Below, in pieces: positions 1 through 6,078 of a stretch of DNA of 14,538 nt. A program made the translations under genes and the position numbers. Position 1 is the stretch's first letter, and every line of letters begins with the position of its first letter. The DNA lies in contig JAMOTW010000004.1 in assembly GCA_027062125.1 (NCBI GenBank), forward strand, positions 1-14,538, read 5' to 3'. The notes below the pieces were generated by a model. That model was not told the DNA's origin and did no database searches. It saw only the letters and a program-made list of their open reading frames with translations. This DNA is from Thermococcus sp. (GTDB lineage: Archaea; Methanobacteriota_B; Thermococci; Thermococcales; Thermococcaceae).

Positions 1-138
1 GGCGGTGTTCCATCGGGCGTAGTTGCGGTTCCCTTCCACTTCAAGGCGAACAAAATAACGAGCCCGGCTCTAAACAAAGCCGGAACACCGGAGCTCAAGT
101 TCTCCGCGGCGAGGCTGAAGAAACTCGAAAGACACTAA
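1..138 (+). CDS. C-terminal end of a molybdopterin oxidoreductase, formate dehydrogenase alpha type (partial)
   Basis: Only the last 45 codons are present, in frame from base 1 to the TAA at 136-138. The visible residues include GVVAVPFHF, ITSPALNKAG and ELKFSAARL. This pattern closes the molybdopterin (here probably tungstopterin) guanine dinucleotide-binding domain of formate dehydrogenase H-type catalytic subunits, where proteins commonly end in PFHF/W..N.LT..ALDP...PE.K..AVR. The family oxidises formate or reduces CO2, using a Mo/W-bis-MGD centre and Fe-S clusters. The active-site Cys/SeCys region and the Fe-S domain lie outside the window, so the substrate is inferred. The gene ends 31 bp before the toxin-antitoxin pair. 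Other DMSO-reductase family members remain possible. Confidence 0.72.
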   Translation, partial: GGVPSGVVAVPFHFKANKITSPALNKAGTPELKFSAARLKKLERH

Positions 139-140
139 TG

Positions 141-150
141 TTTAAAAATT
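141..150 (+). promoter_or_regulatory. TATA element for the antitoxin/MazF operon
   Basis: The sequence TTTAAAAATT lies in the 31-bp gap after the oxidoreductase gene. Its centre is about 25 bp before the antitoxin ATG at 170, so transcription would begin at or next to the start codon. No Shine-Dalgarno sequence precedes that ATG, which fits a leaderless mRNA. Confidence 0.5.
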
Positions 151-169
151 TCTTTTCCAATCTTTAACC

Positions 170-358
170 ATGTCCAAGGTGATAGTTGCCGTGTATAGGG
201 GGGACGTTATAATTCCCCTCGAAAAGCTCAACATTCCTCAAGGTGCGAGGCTTCGGATAAGGATAGAAAAGATTGAAGAGAGAGATGCCCTCAAGGAGCT
301 GGGGTACCTAAAGCTCCTCAAGGAGGGAGAGGATGCCGAGGAGCTCTTTGAAATTTGA
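170..358 (+). CDS. DUF104 / AF2212-like antitoxin (VapB-type), partner of the MazF-like toxin
   Basis: This 62-residue protein opens with a beta-rich segment (MSKVIVAVYRGDVIIPLEKL, then a G-R-R-R pattern at about 25-32) typical of the DUF104 (AF2212-like) antitoxin family of archaea. The N-terminal half probably binds operator DNA as a dimer. The charged C-terminal tail (about 33-62, rich in E, K and L) would be the toxin-neutralising part. Its last 26 bases overlap the start of the PemK/MazF-like toxin gene, the usual arrangement for a coupled antitoxin-toxin pair. DUF104 proteins are often found with PIN-domain toxins, so the MazF partner is notable. A second family member in this window (13712-13921) shares the N-terminal pattern. 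The start at 170 fits the TATA spacing and would be leaderless. Confidence 0.82.
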   Translation: MSKVIVAVYRGDVIIPLEKLNIPQGARLRIRIEKIEERDALKELGYLKLLKEGEDAEELFEI

Positions 359-692
359 CCAGGGCGATATAGTTCTTTTGGAGCTTCCTTTCACAGACTA
401 CTTGGGAAGCAAACTCCGGCCGGTTTTAGTCGTTAGTTCCAACGAACTGAACTCAATGAGTAGTGATGTGATAGTCCTGAAGATTACGAGTAAGTCCCAT
501 TTTAAAGAGTTCCAGGTTGAACTGACTCAGAACGACCTTCTGAGCGGGAGGTTAAAGAAGAAAAGCTTCATTGATTGCTCCTCTGTTTTCACCGTGGAGA
601 AGTCTCTTGTAATCAAAACGATAGCCAGGGTGCGGCCGGAGAAGCTTGAAGAGGTCAAACTGACACTGAAGAAGACATTTGGGATGGATTAA
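333..692 (+). CDS. PemK/MazF-family mRNA interferase toxin
   Basis: The 119-residue product carries the PemK/MazF signature: GDIVLLELPFTD at about 11-22, G..LRPVLVVSS at about 25-35, and the later SFIDCSSVFTVEK strand. That length is normal for the family, whose members are ribonucleases that cut mRNA at short sequences and are held inactive by a co-expressed antitoxin. The start ATG at 333 lies inside the antitoxin gene and has a strong GGAGG at 322-326; a TTG at 348 is a weaker alternative. The stop TAA (690-692) overlaps the purF stop on the other strand. Lines 421-540 count to about 42% G+C by hand, against 58% for a purF line (1021-1080), which suggests recent acquisition. Catalytic residues look intact, but RNase activity is inferred. 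Confidence 0.88.
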   Translation: MPRSSLKFDQGDIVLLELPFTDYLGSKLRPVLVVSSNELNSMSSDVIVLKITSKSHFKEFQVELTQNDLLSGRLKKKSFIDCSSVFTVEKSLVIKTIARVRPEKLEEVKLTLKKTFGMD

Positions 693-2023
693 AACCTGAA
701 AGCCCACTCCGGATACTCGCCGGTGAGGCATGCCAGACAGAGATCATTTCTCCCAACGGCCTTTTTCAGCCCCTCAACGCTGAGGTAAGCCAGACTGTCA
801 GCCCCTATGGATTCCCTCACCTTCTCAACGCTCCCAAATGCCGCTATGAGTTCGTGCCTCGTCGGAATGTCCACCCCCATGTAGCACGGGTACCTTATCG
901 GTGGGGAGGCTATCCTAACGTGAACCTCCCCCGCGCCGGCCTTTCTGAGCATGGCGACGATGCGCTTCATAGTCGTCCCCCTGACGATTGAATCGTCAAC
1001 AAGAACGACGCTCTTCCCCTCTATTACCTCCCTCACCGGCGAGAGCTTGAGCTTGACCTTCAGCTCGCGGTAGAACTGGCCTGGGGTTATGAAGGTCCTT
1101 CCTATGTAGCGGTTCTTTATGAGACCCTCCGAGTAGGGAATTCCGCTAACCCTGGAGAAGCCCAAAGCGGCAGCCCTTCCAGAGTCTGGCACGGCTATGA
1201 CGACGTCTCCATCGGCAGGGCTCTCCTTTGCCAGCTCCTCCCCCATCCTGACCCTCGCAGTATAGACGTTTACACAGTCTATCGTGCTGTCCGGGCGGGC
1301 GAAGTATATGTACTCAAAAACGCAGCTGTAGCGCTCCCCCGTTTCTATTACCCGGCTCTCTATTCCATCCTCCGAGAGGAGGAAGACTTCCCCCGGCCTG
1401 ACGTCCCTTACCTCCTCAACATAGAGCCTCAACGCAGAATCCTCTGAGGCGAAGTAGTGGCCGTCTCCAGTCCCGTAGCTGAGCGGTCTGAAGCCGACCG
1501 GGTCCCTCGCGACGAGGATTTTCCCATTGAAGAGCAGGGCCACGGAATATGCTCCCTTCACTTCCCTGAAAACTTCCCTCATAGCCTCGAACTCGTCCCC
1601 GGTCTCGCGGAGGTGCCAGAGAAAAGAAATCCCCAACAGCTCGGAATCCACCGAGTGCCTGAACTTAACCCCCAGCCGTTCGTAGTGCCGCCTGAGGGGA
1701 AGGAAATTCGTGAGGGTTCCATTATGGGCGACGGCTATTCTCTTTCCGCAGCAGCCCGTCTCCAGCGGCTGGGTTTCCGTGAGGGAGCCGGAGGTGGAAT
1801 ACCGGACGTGGGCTATTGCCATCTTGGATTTCAGCTTTGCTATCTCACCGTTCCTGAAGACCTCCGAAACGAGCCCCCGGCCGGCTACCGTTTTTATCCT
1901 GTGCCTCCAGACGCTTATTCCCGCGCTCTCCTGCCCCCTGTGTTGCAGTGCTATCAGCGCGTAGTAGGCTTTTCTGGGCGCGTTCTCGGTAACCGCTGCA
2001 AAGACACCGCACTTCTCCCTCAT
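689..2023 (-). CDS. purF: Amidophosphoribosyltransferase
   Basis: PurF catalyses the first committed purine step, making 5-phosphoribosylamine from PRPP and glutamine in the cytosol. In this 444-residue protein the glutaminase nucleophile is Cys5 (MREKCGVFA), so a four-residue leader must be removed to expose it as an N-terminal nucleophile. LQHRGQESAG follows at 26-35. The PRPP loop VVLVDDSIVRGTT is at 349-361. Cys234, Cys380, Cys429 and Cys432 (CLAC) match the four ligands of the [4Fe-4S] cluster in Bacillus-type PurF, so this is the iron-sulphur, propeptide-bearing class rather than the E. coli type. The gene diverges from purC and converges on the MazF gene with overlapping stops. Length is normal and there is no sign of damage. 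Confidence 0.97.
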   Translation of the reverse strand: MREKCGVFAAVTENAPRKAYYALIALQHRGQESAGISVWRHRIKTVAGRGLVSEVFRNGEIAKLKSKMAIAHVRYSTSGSLTETQPLETGCCGKRIAVAHNGTLTNFLPLRRHYERLGVKFRHSVDSELLGISFLWHLRETGDEFEAMREVFREVKGAYSVALLFNGKILVARDPVGFRPLSYGTGDGHYFASEDSALRLYVEEVRDVRPGEVFLLSEDGIESRVIETGERYSCVFEYIYFARPDSTIDCVNVYTARVRMGEELAKESPADGDVVIAVPDSGRAAALGFSRVSGIPYSEGLIKNRYIGRTFITPGQFYRELKVKLKLSPVREVIEGKSVVLVDDSIVRGTTMKRIVAMLRKAGAGEVHVRIASPPIRYPCYMGVDIPTRHELIAAFGSVEKVRESIGADSLAYLSVEGLKKAVGRNDLCLACLTGEYPEWAFRF

Positions 2024-2056
2024 AATGAATCCCGCCGACTTATTGACGTAAGCATG

Positions 2057-2067
2057 TTAATAATTAT
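2057..2067 (-). promoter_or_regulatory. Candidate TATA element(s) for purF
   Basis: On the minus strand an ATAATTATTAA element is centred about 39 bp before the purF ATG, giving a start near 2037 and a short leader of the kind seen at the other genes here. A second AT element (minus-strand GCTTTTAAAC, about 2099-2107) would give a leader of roughly 55 nt but sits closer to the shared pur box at 2120-2139. The sequence does not decide between them. Confidence 0.35.
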
Positions 2068-2119
2068 GGACTTGACGCCGTACTTTAGCCTCTTTGTGTT
2101 TAAAAGCTTTGCCCATTGA

Positions 2120-2139
2120 TTGCCATTTTTATGCTAAAA
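2120..2139. promoter_or_regulatory. Candidate purine operator (pur box 1) between purF and purC
   Basis: The sequence TTGCCATTTTTATGCTAAAA matches box 2 (4107) at 18 of 20 positions and box 3 (6079) at 17 of 20. It ends 6 bp before the purC TATA element, with the same 24-25 bp phase as the other two boxes. Its core TTTTA-TGC-TAAAA is an inverted repeat. The protein that would bind is unknown. Confidence 0.6.
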
Positions 2140-2142
2140 TAA

Positions 2143-2154
2143 GCCTTAAATATA
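2143..2154 (+). promoter_or_regulatory. BRE/TATA element for purC
   Basis: GCCTTAAATATA is a strong archaeal TATA element, centred about 25 bp before position 2174. A start there excludes the upstream in-frame ATG at 2173 from a useful position and leaves a leader of about 13 nt before the ATG at 2188, which has its own GGTGAAG Shine-Dalgarno. Confidence 0.65.
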
Positions 2155-2187
2155 GTAAGATTTTACACAAAAATGGTGAAGTCCATG

Positions 2188-2880
2188 CAGGTTTACGAAG
2201 GCAAGGCCAAGAAGGTTATCCCCCTCGACGATGGAAAGGTCATCATGGAGTTCAAGGACGATGCAACGGCCTTTGATGGCAGGAAGAAGGCCCAGTTCAA
2301 GGGCAAGGGCTGGCTCAATGCCCAGATAAGCGCGGTTCTCTTCAAAGTCCTTGAGGAGGGAGGCGTTAAGACGCACTTCATAGGGGTCGCCGGCGACAAC
2401 AGGCTCATCGTTGAGCGCTTGAAGATGTACCCCATCGAGGTCGTGGTTAGAAACGTCGTTGCCGGGAGCCTGAAGAAGCGCCTTCCCATTGAGGAAGGAA
2501 GGGAACTGCCGGAGCCAATAGTCGAGCTCTACTACAAGGACGACAGCCTCGGCGATCCTATGATAAACCACCACCATGCCAGGGTTCTCGGGATAAGCGA
2601 GGGCGAGATAAGGGAGATGGAGCGCATAGCCCTTAAAGTAAACGAGATTCTCAAGGAGTACTTTGCCGAGCGCGGGATAATCCTGGTCGACTTCAAGCTG
2701 GAGTTCGGAAAGAACGAGAGGGGCGAGATAATTCTCGGAGACGAGATAAGCCCGGACACCTGCCGCTTCTGGGACGCCGAGACGAAGAAGAGCCTCGACA
2801 AGGACGTCTTCCGCTTCGACAAGGGCGACCTGATAAACGCCTACGAGGAGCTCTACCACCGTCTTACTGGGGAGGCTTGA
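2188..2880 (+). CDS. purC: SAICAR synthetase (phosphoribosylaminoimidazole-succinocarboxamide synthase)
   Basis: PurC joins CAIR to aspartate with ATP to give SAICAR. The 230-residue protein has the family motifs in order: YEGKAKK at 4-10, the VVVRNVVAGSLKKR segment in the first half, DPMINHHHA in the middle, LVDFKLEFG, and DEISPDTCRFWD toward the C-terminus. Length is typical of a monofunctional archaeal or bacterial PurC. I chose the ATG at 2188 rather than the in-frame ATG at 2173, because GGTGAAG lies just before 2188 and the TATA spacing puts the transcription start at about 2174; databases may use the longer form with five extra residues. The gene diverges from purF across a box shared with other pur promoters, and its last 17 bases overlap the 3' end of a small minus-strand ORF. 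Confidence 0.97.
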   Translation, partial: QVYEGKAKKVIPLDDGKVIMEFKDDATAFDGRKKAQFKGKGWLNAQISAVLFKVLEEGGVKTHFIGVAGDNRLIVERLKMYPIEVVVRNVVAGSLKKRLPIEEGRELPEPIVELYYKDDSLGDPMINHHHARVLGISEGEIREMERIALKVNEILKEYFAERGIILVDFKLEFGKNERGEIILGDEISPDTCRFWDAETKKSLDKDVFRFDKGDLINAYEELYHRLTGEA

Positions 2881-3034
2881 AGCTGGACTCGTAGGTTACG
2901 AGAACTGTGTAGCAGCCCTTTTCGTCTTCTTCTATTACTATTCTCCTCAGCCGGATTCCGTATTCGCTTACGGCCCTTTCCACCAGCTCCGGCAGGTTCT
3001 CAAGGAATGCCTTCTTCTTTACCGTGAGCTCCAT
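2864..3034 (-). CDS. Small ORF (56 aa) behind purM, function unknown
   Basis: A 56-codon ORF starts with ATG at 3034, preceded on the minus strand by GGTGAT at a 3-base spacing, the same start signal used by neighbouring genes. It ends with TAA at 2864-2866, overlapping the end of purC by 17 bp. The product starts MELTVKKKAF, continues with an amphipathic E/L/R-rich stretch (about 11-30), then a beta-like segment (RRIVIEEDEKGCYTVLVTYE, 31-50) and ends SSFKPPQ. It has one cysteine and no membrane segment or signal peptide. The helix-then-strand-turn-strand pattern could be a tiny folded domain. It begins 31 bp after purM on the same strand, so it is probably co-transcribed with purM. I do not recognise a family. 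Confidence 0.6.
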   Translation of the reverse strand: MELTVKKKAFLENLPELVERAVSEYGIRLRRIVIEEDEKGCYTVLVTYESSFKPPQ

Positions 3035-3064
3035 GGGATCACCAAGAAAAGTTTGGGAAGGGGC

Positions 3065-4066
3065 TTAAAGCATTACCCCATAGTTCTTCACGACTATCCC
3101 TTCTTTTTCCGTGACCGTTCCAAGCTCAAAGGCCTCAAAGTGCCTGCCGAGGACATCAAGTGCGTTTTCCTTCTCCTCCCCCGGCACTATAGCAACCATG
3201 CCAACGCCCATGTTGAAGACCCTGAACATCTCCTCCAGGGGGACGCCGTTTTCGTGGATGAGCTTGAATATTCCTGCGATGGGGGGCATCTCAATGGAGA
3301 AGCCGTAATTCGTGAGGCGCTTCAGGTTGGTCAGGCCCCCACCGGTTATGTGTGCCAGCCCGTGAACCTCGACGCTCTCAATCAGCTCAAGAACTGCCTT
3401 CACATAAATCCTCGTCGGCTCCAAAAGCCACTCCCAGAGCTTTCTTCCCTCGTATTCGTAGTCGAGGCCGTACTTCGGGATGAGGAGCTTTCTTGCCAGT
3501 GTCAGGCCATTGGAGTGTATCCCTGAGCTGGCGATCCCGATGACGGCATCCCCCGGCTTTATATTCTGCCCAGTTATTACCTCTCCCCTCCGGACCGTAC
3601 CTATGGCCGTTCCGGCCAAGTCAAAGCCGTTTATCAGGTCGGGCATCACCGCGGTCTCTCCCCCGACTATCGCTATCCCCGCCTGCCTCGCCCCCTCGTA
3701 GAGGCCCTTGGCTATCTCCTCAAACACCCTCTCGTCCGGCTCCTTCACGGCGAGATAGTCAACGAGCGCCACCGGTTCGGCACCAACGCAGAGCAGGTCA
3801 TTCACGTTCATCGCTATCATATCAATCCCTATCGTGTCGAGCTTGCCGACGGCTTCCGCTACCAGAACCTTCGTCCCGACTCCGTCAGTCGTCATGGCGA
3901 GGTAGAATTCGCCAAAATCCATCAGCGCTGCGTAGTGGCCTATCTCACTCGGCTCTCCGAGCTTTCCCCTCCTGAACTGGAATGTTTCCTTCGCGAGCCC
4001 TATGATTCCCCTGAGGGCCCTTGCGGTTTTCTCGTCGTCAACTCCAGCCTGCGCGTAGGTCAGCAT
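3065..4066 (-). CDS. purM: AIR synthetase (phosphoribosylformylglycinamidine cyclo-ligase)
   Basis: PurM closes the imidazole ring, turning FGAM and ATP into AIR. The protein (333 residues from the chosen start) has TYAQAGVD at 3-10, the DGVGTK phosphate-binding motif at 61-66, DMIAMNVNDLLCVGAEP at 82-98, VGGETAVMP at 134-142, SSGIHSNGL in the middle and HITGGGL about two-thirds along, all standard for the PurM fold shared with PurL. On the minus strand the start region reads GTG ATG CTC ATG. I chose the last ATG (4066), because GGTGAT then serves as its Shine-Dalgarno, the same layout as purT and guaAB. The gene diverges from purT across a shared pur box and is followed by a 56-codon ORF. 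Confidence 0.97.
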   Translation of the reverse strand: MLTYAQAGVDDEKTARALRGIIGLAKETFQFRRGKLGEPSEIGHYAALMDFGEFYLAMTTDGVGTKVLVAEAVGKLDTIGIDMIAMNVNDLLCVGAEPVALVDYLAVKEPDERVFEEIAKGLYEGARQAGIAIVGGETAVMPDLINGFDLAGTAIGTVRRGEVITGQNIKPGDAVIGIASSGIHSNGLTLARKLLIPKYGLDYEYEGRKLWEWLLEPTRIYVKAVLELIESVEVHGLAHITGGGLTNLKRLTNYGFSIEMPPIAGIFKLIHENGVPLEEMFRVFNMGVGMVAIVPGEEKENALDVLGRHFEAFELGTVTEKEGIVVKNYGVML

Positions 4067-4093
4067 GAGCATCACCGGTGGGAGTTCTACCGA

Positions 4094-4105
4094 GGGCTTA
4101 AAAGG
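4094..4105 (-). promoter_or_regulatory. TATA element for purM
   Basis: On the minus strand this reads CCTTTTAAGCCC, centred about 34 bp before the purM ATG at 4066. That gives a transcription start near 4076 and a leader of about 10 nt. It directly abuts pur box 2. Confidence 0.5.
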
Positions 4106-4106
4106 T

Positions 4107-4126
4107 TTGCCATTTTTCTGCTTAAA
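4107..4126. promoter_or_regulatory. Candidate purine operator (pur box 2) between purM and purT
   Basis: The sequence TTGCCATTTTTCTGCTTAAA lies between the two back-to-back TATA elements of purM (4094-4105) and purT (4129-4140). It matches box 1 at 18 of 20 positions and box 3 at 15 of 20. A protein bound here could affect both genes at once; whether it activates or represses cannot be told. Confidence 0.6.
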
Positions 4127-4128
4127 AA

Positions 4129-4140
4129 GGCTTAAATATT
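4129..4140 (+). promoter_or_regulatory. BRE/TATA element for purT
   Basis: GGCTTAAATATT is nearly identical to the purC element. The predicted transcription start is near 4160, leaving a leader of about 24 nt to the ATG at 4184. Confidence 0.6.
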
Positions 4141-4183
4141 ATGAATTTTTAACATTTTAACGTCAAAACCTGAGGTGATGTTC

Positions 4184-5476
4184 ATGATCAAGCCCCGTGA
4201 TGAGCTCGGAACCGCCACCACGGATTCTGCCCAGAAGATAGTCCTCCTCGGAAGCGGCGAGCTGGGAAAGGAGATAGCGATTGAGGCCCAGAGACTCGGC
4301 GTGGAAGTTATCGCCGTTGATCGCTACGCCGACGCTCCGGCGATGCAGGTCGCCCATCGCTCCTACGTCGGAGACATGCGCAAAGCAGACTTCCTCTTCT
4401 CGGTCATTGAGAGGGAAAAACCCGACGCAATAATCCCGGAGATCGAGGCGATCAATCTGGATGCTCTATTTGAGCTGGAGAAGGACGGCTACTTCGTCGT
4501 CCCGAATGCCAAGGCCACGTGGATTGCCATGCATCGCGAAAGGACGAGGGAAACCCTTGCGAAGGAAGCCAAGGTCCCGACTTCCCGCTACGCCTACGCG
4601 ACCACTCTCGACGAACTCTACGAGGCCTGTGAGAGGATAGGTTATCCCTGCCACACCAAGGCCATAATGAGCTCCTCAGGTAAGGGTTCCTACTTCGTTA
4701 AGGGGCCGGAGGATGTTCCGAAGGCGTGGGGAGTGGCCAAGAAGAAGGCTCGCGGCAGCGCTGACAAGATAATCGTGGAAGAACATATCGACTTTGACGT
4801 CGAGATTACTGAGCTTGCTGTGCGGCACTACGACGAGAACGGTGAAATCGTCACGACCTTCCCGAGACCGGTTGGCCACTACCAGATTGACGGCGACTAT
4901 CACGCGAGCTGGCAGCCGGCGGAGATAAGTGAAAAGGCCGAGCGCGAGGTTTACCGCATAGCAAAGCGCATCACCGACGTCCTCGGCGGCCTCGGACTGT
5001 TCGGTGTAGAGATGTTCGTGAAGGGCGACAGGGTCTGGGCCAACGAGGTCTCACCGAGGCCCCATGACACGGGCATGGTGACGCTGGCATCGCATCCAAC
5101 GGGCTTCTCCGAGTTCGGGCTTCACCTCAGGGCGGTTTTAGGACTTCCCATTCCCGGAGAGTGGGTTGATGGGTACCGCCTGTTCCCCATCCTAACGCCG
5201 GCCGCCACCCACGTCATCAAGGCCAACGTTTCTGGTTACTCCCCACGGTTCCGCGGACTGGCTAAGGCCCTGAGCGTCCCCAACTCGACGGTAAGGCTCT
5301 TTGGAAAGCCGGAGGCGTACCCGGGTAGAAGGCTGGGCCTTGCGCTTGCTTGGGATAAGGAGGTTGGAGAGGCAAAGAGGCGTGCCGAGATGGTGGCACA
5401 CATGGTCGAGCTTAGGACCAGGGGTTCAGAGTGGCACTCCCAGGATTACGAGAGGAGACGGCATCTGATTGGTTAA
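4184..5476 (+). CDS. purT: Formate-dependent GAR transformylase (PurT)
   Basis: PurT makes formylglycinamide ribonucleotide (FGAR) from GAR, formate and ATP through a formyl phosphate intermediate, replacing the folate-dependent PurN. The 430-residue ATP-grasp protein has GSGELGKE at 23-30, PEIEAI at 85-90, the ATP loop IMSSSGKGS at 161-169, the EEHIDFDVEIT segment near 199-209, and NEVSPRPHDTGMVT at 287-300, a close match to bacterial PurT along its length. The closely related PurK lacks this exact set, and GDYHASWQPA near 237-246 also follows PurT. In-frame GTG and ATG codons at 4175 and 4178 lie within the GAGGTGA Shine-Dalgarno, so the ATG at 4184 is preferred. It diverges from purM and converges on purE across a 130-bp gap. 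Confidence 0.96.
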   Translation: MIKPRDELGTATTDSAQKIVLLGSGELGKEIAIEAQRLGVEVIAVDRYADAPAMQVAHRSYVGDMRKADFLFSVIEREKPDAIIPEIEAINLDALFELEKDGYFVVPNAKATWIAMHRERTRETLAKEAKVPTSRYAYATTLDELYEACERIGYPCHTKAIMSSSGKGSYFVKGPEDVPKAWGVAKKKARGSADKIIVEEHIDFDVEITELAVRHYDENGEIVTTFPRPVGHYQIDGDYHASWQPAEISEKAEREVYRIAKRITDVLGGLGLFGVEMFVKGDRVWANEVSPRPHDTGMVTLASHPTGFSEFGLHLRAVLGLPIPGEWVDGYRLFPILTPAATHVIKANVSGYSPRFRGLAKALSVPNSTVRLFGKPEAYPGRRLGLALAWDKEVGEAKRRAEMVAHMVELRTRGSEWHSQDYERRRHLIG

Positions 5477-5606
5477 CACTTTGTAACAGTTCGATGGAAA
5501 AAAGAAAGATTTAAAAAGGCCAAAATGTTCCATCATGTGGGCTAAAATAAGCGTTCTCCGGTAGAATAAGAGGGTGGGTGGAATAACCCAAATTGACGGA
5601 TGCGGG
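5477..5606. other. Convergent gap between purT and purE, no gene
   Basis: This 130-bp gap holds no credible ORF. It contains A-rich runs at 5498-5517 that would act as a U-rich termination zone for purE on the minus strand. It also has a partial pur-box-like sequence at 5528-5552 sharing GCTAAAATAAGC with the purC promoter, and one arm of a perfect 9-bp hairpin that runs into the purE stop. I see no tRNA or recognisable RNA gene. Confidence 0.5.
5498..5517 (-). terminator. U-rich termination zone for purE
   Basis: Read on the minus strand this contains T5 and T6 runs separated by a few bases. It lies about 90-110 nt past the purE stop. Archaeal RNA polymerase stops at such U tracts without needing a hairpin. 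The assignment rests only on composition. Confidence 0.35.
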
Positions 5607-5620
5607 TCATCCCCGCATCC
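5598..5620. repeat. Perfect 9-bp inverted repeat at the purE 3' end
   Basis: GGATGCGGG (5598-5606) and CCCGCATCC (5612-5620) pair perfectly around a 5-base loop. The loop includes the purE stop codon, and one arm encodes the last PurE residues. A GC-rich hairpin at the stop could protect the 3' end of the mRNA or help termination. No T run follows closely on the minus strand. Confidence 0.5.
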
Positions 5621-6038
5621 TTTCTCTATAATCAGAGAGCTTCTCTCTGAGCTCTTCGTTTTTCAGGGCCAGGATTTCCACGGCGAGCAAAGCCGCGTTC
5701 TTGCCGTTGTCTATGCCGACTGTGGCAACTGGAACCCCTGGGGGCATCTGGGCTATGCTCAGGAGGGCGTCGAGGCCGTTGAGCTTGGCCGAAACCGGAA
5801 CTCCGATGACGGGCTTGACAGTGTGGGCCGCTATAACCCCGGGCAGTGCAGCACTCAGTCCGGCGATGGCTATGAAAACCTCGTAGTCTTTCTTGGCAAG
5901 CTCCTCAACCTTTTTCGGGTTTCTGTGGGCAGAAGCTACTTCAACGTCGTACTCAACGCCGAACTCATCGAGAACACTGGTAACCTTCTCGGCTATATGG
6001 GAGTCGCTCTTGCTTCCCATTACCACGAGCACCTTCAT
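5607..6038 (-). CDS. purE: AIR carboxylase / N5-CAIR mutase (PurE)
   Basis: PurE forms CAIR, either directly from AIR and CO2 (class II) or from N5-CAIR made by PurK (class I). The 143-residue protein has GSKSD at 8-12, SAHRNP at 36-41 and PVIGVPVS at 76-83. In class I enzymes such as E. coli PurE the loop reads AGGAAHLPG; here it is AGLSAALPG (59-67), so the loop histidine is Ala64. No purK is present in the window. These two facts leave the reaction class open, with direct CO2 use plausible. The start is the ATG at 6038, since the upstream in-frame GTG (6047) is part of the GGTGAAG Shine-Dalgarno. It diverges from purD across pur box 3. Confidence 0.94.
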   Translation of the reverse strand: MKVLVVMGSKSDSHIAEKVTSVLDEFGVEYDVEVASAHRNPKKVEELAKKDYEVFIAIAGLSAALPGVIAAHTVKPVIGVPVSAKLNGLDALLSIAQMPPGVPVATVGIDNGKNAALLAVEILALKNEELREKLSDYRERMRG

Positions 6039-6067
6039 GGGCTTCACCGAATGGAGTTCATCTTGAC

Positions 6068-6078
6068 CTTTATAAATT
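6068..6078 (-). promoter_or_regulatory. TATA element for purE
   Basis: On the minus strand this reads AATTTATAAAGG-like, centred about 35 bp before the ATG at 6038. It gives a leader of about 10 nt and abuts pur box 3. Confidence 0.5.

Noticed and set aside
1457..2119. 220-codon plus-strand ORF opposite purF
   Set aside because: It is antisense to a full-length conserved PurF, has no family motif, and its composition is explained by the high-GC third positions of purF.
2146..2859. 237-codon minus-strand ORF opposite purC
   Set aside because: It lies wholly antisense to purC and its promoter; the product has a low-complexity V/L/E/D composition typical of mirrored coding sequence.
5477..5606. 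Possible small RNA gene (C/D box or other) in the purT-purE gap
   Set aside because: A TATA-like ATTTAAAAAGG is present, but I found no paired C and D boxes or stable fold beyond the purE hairpin.
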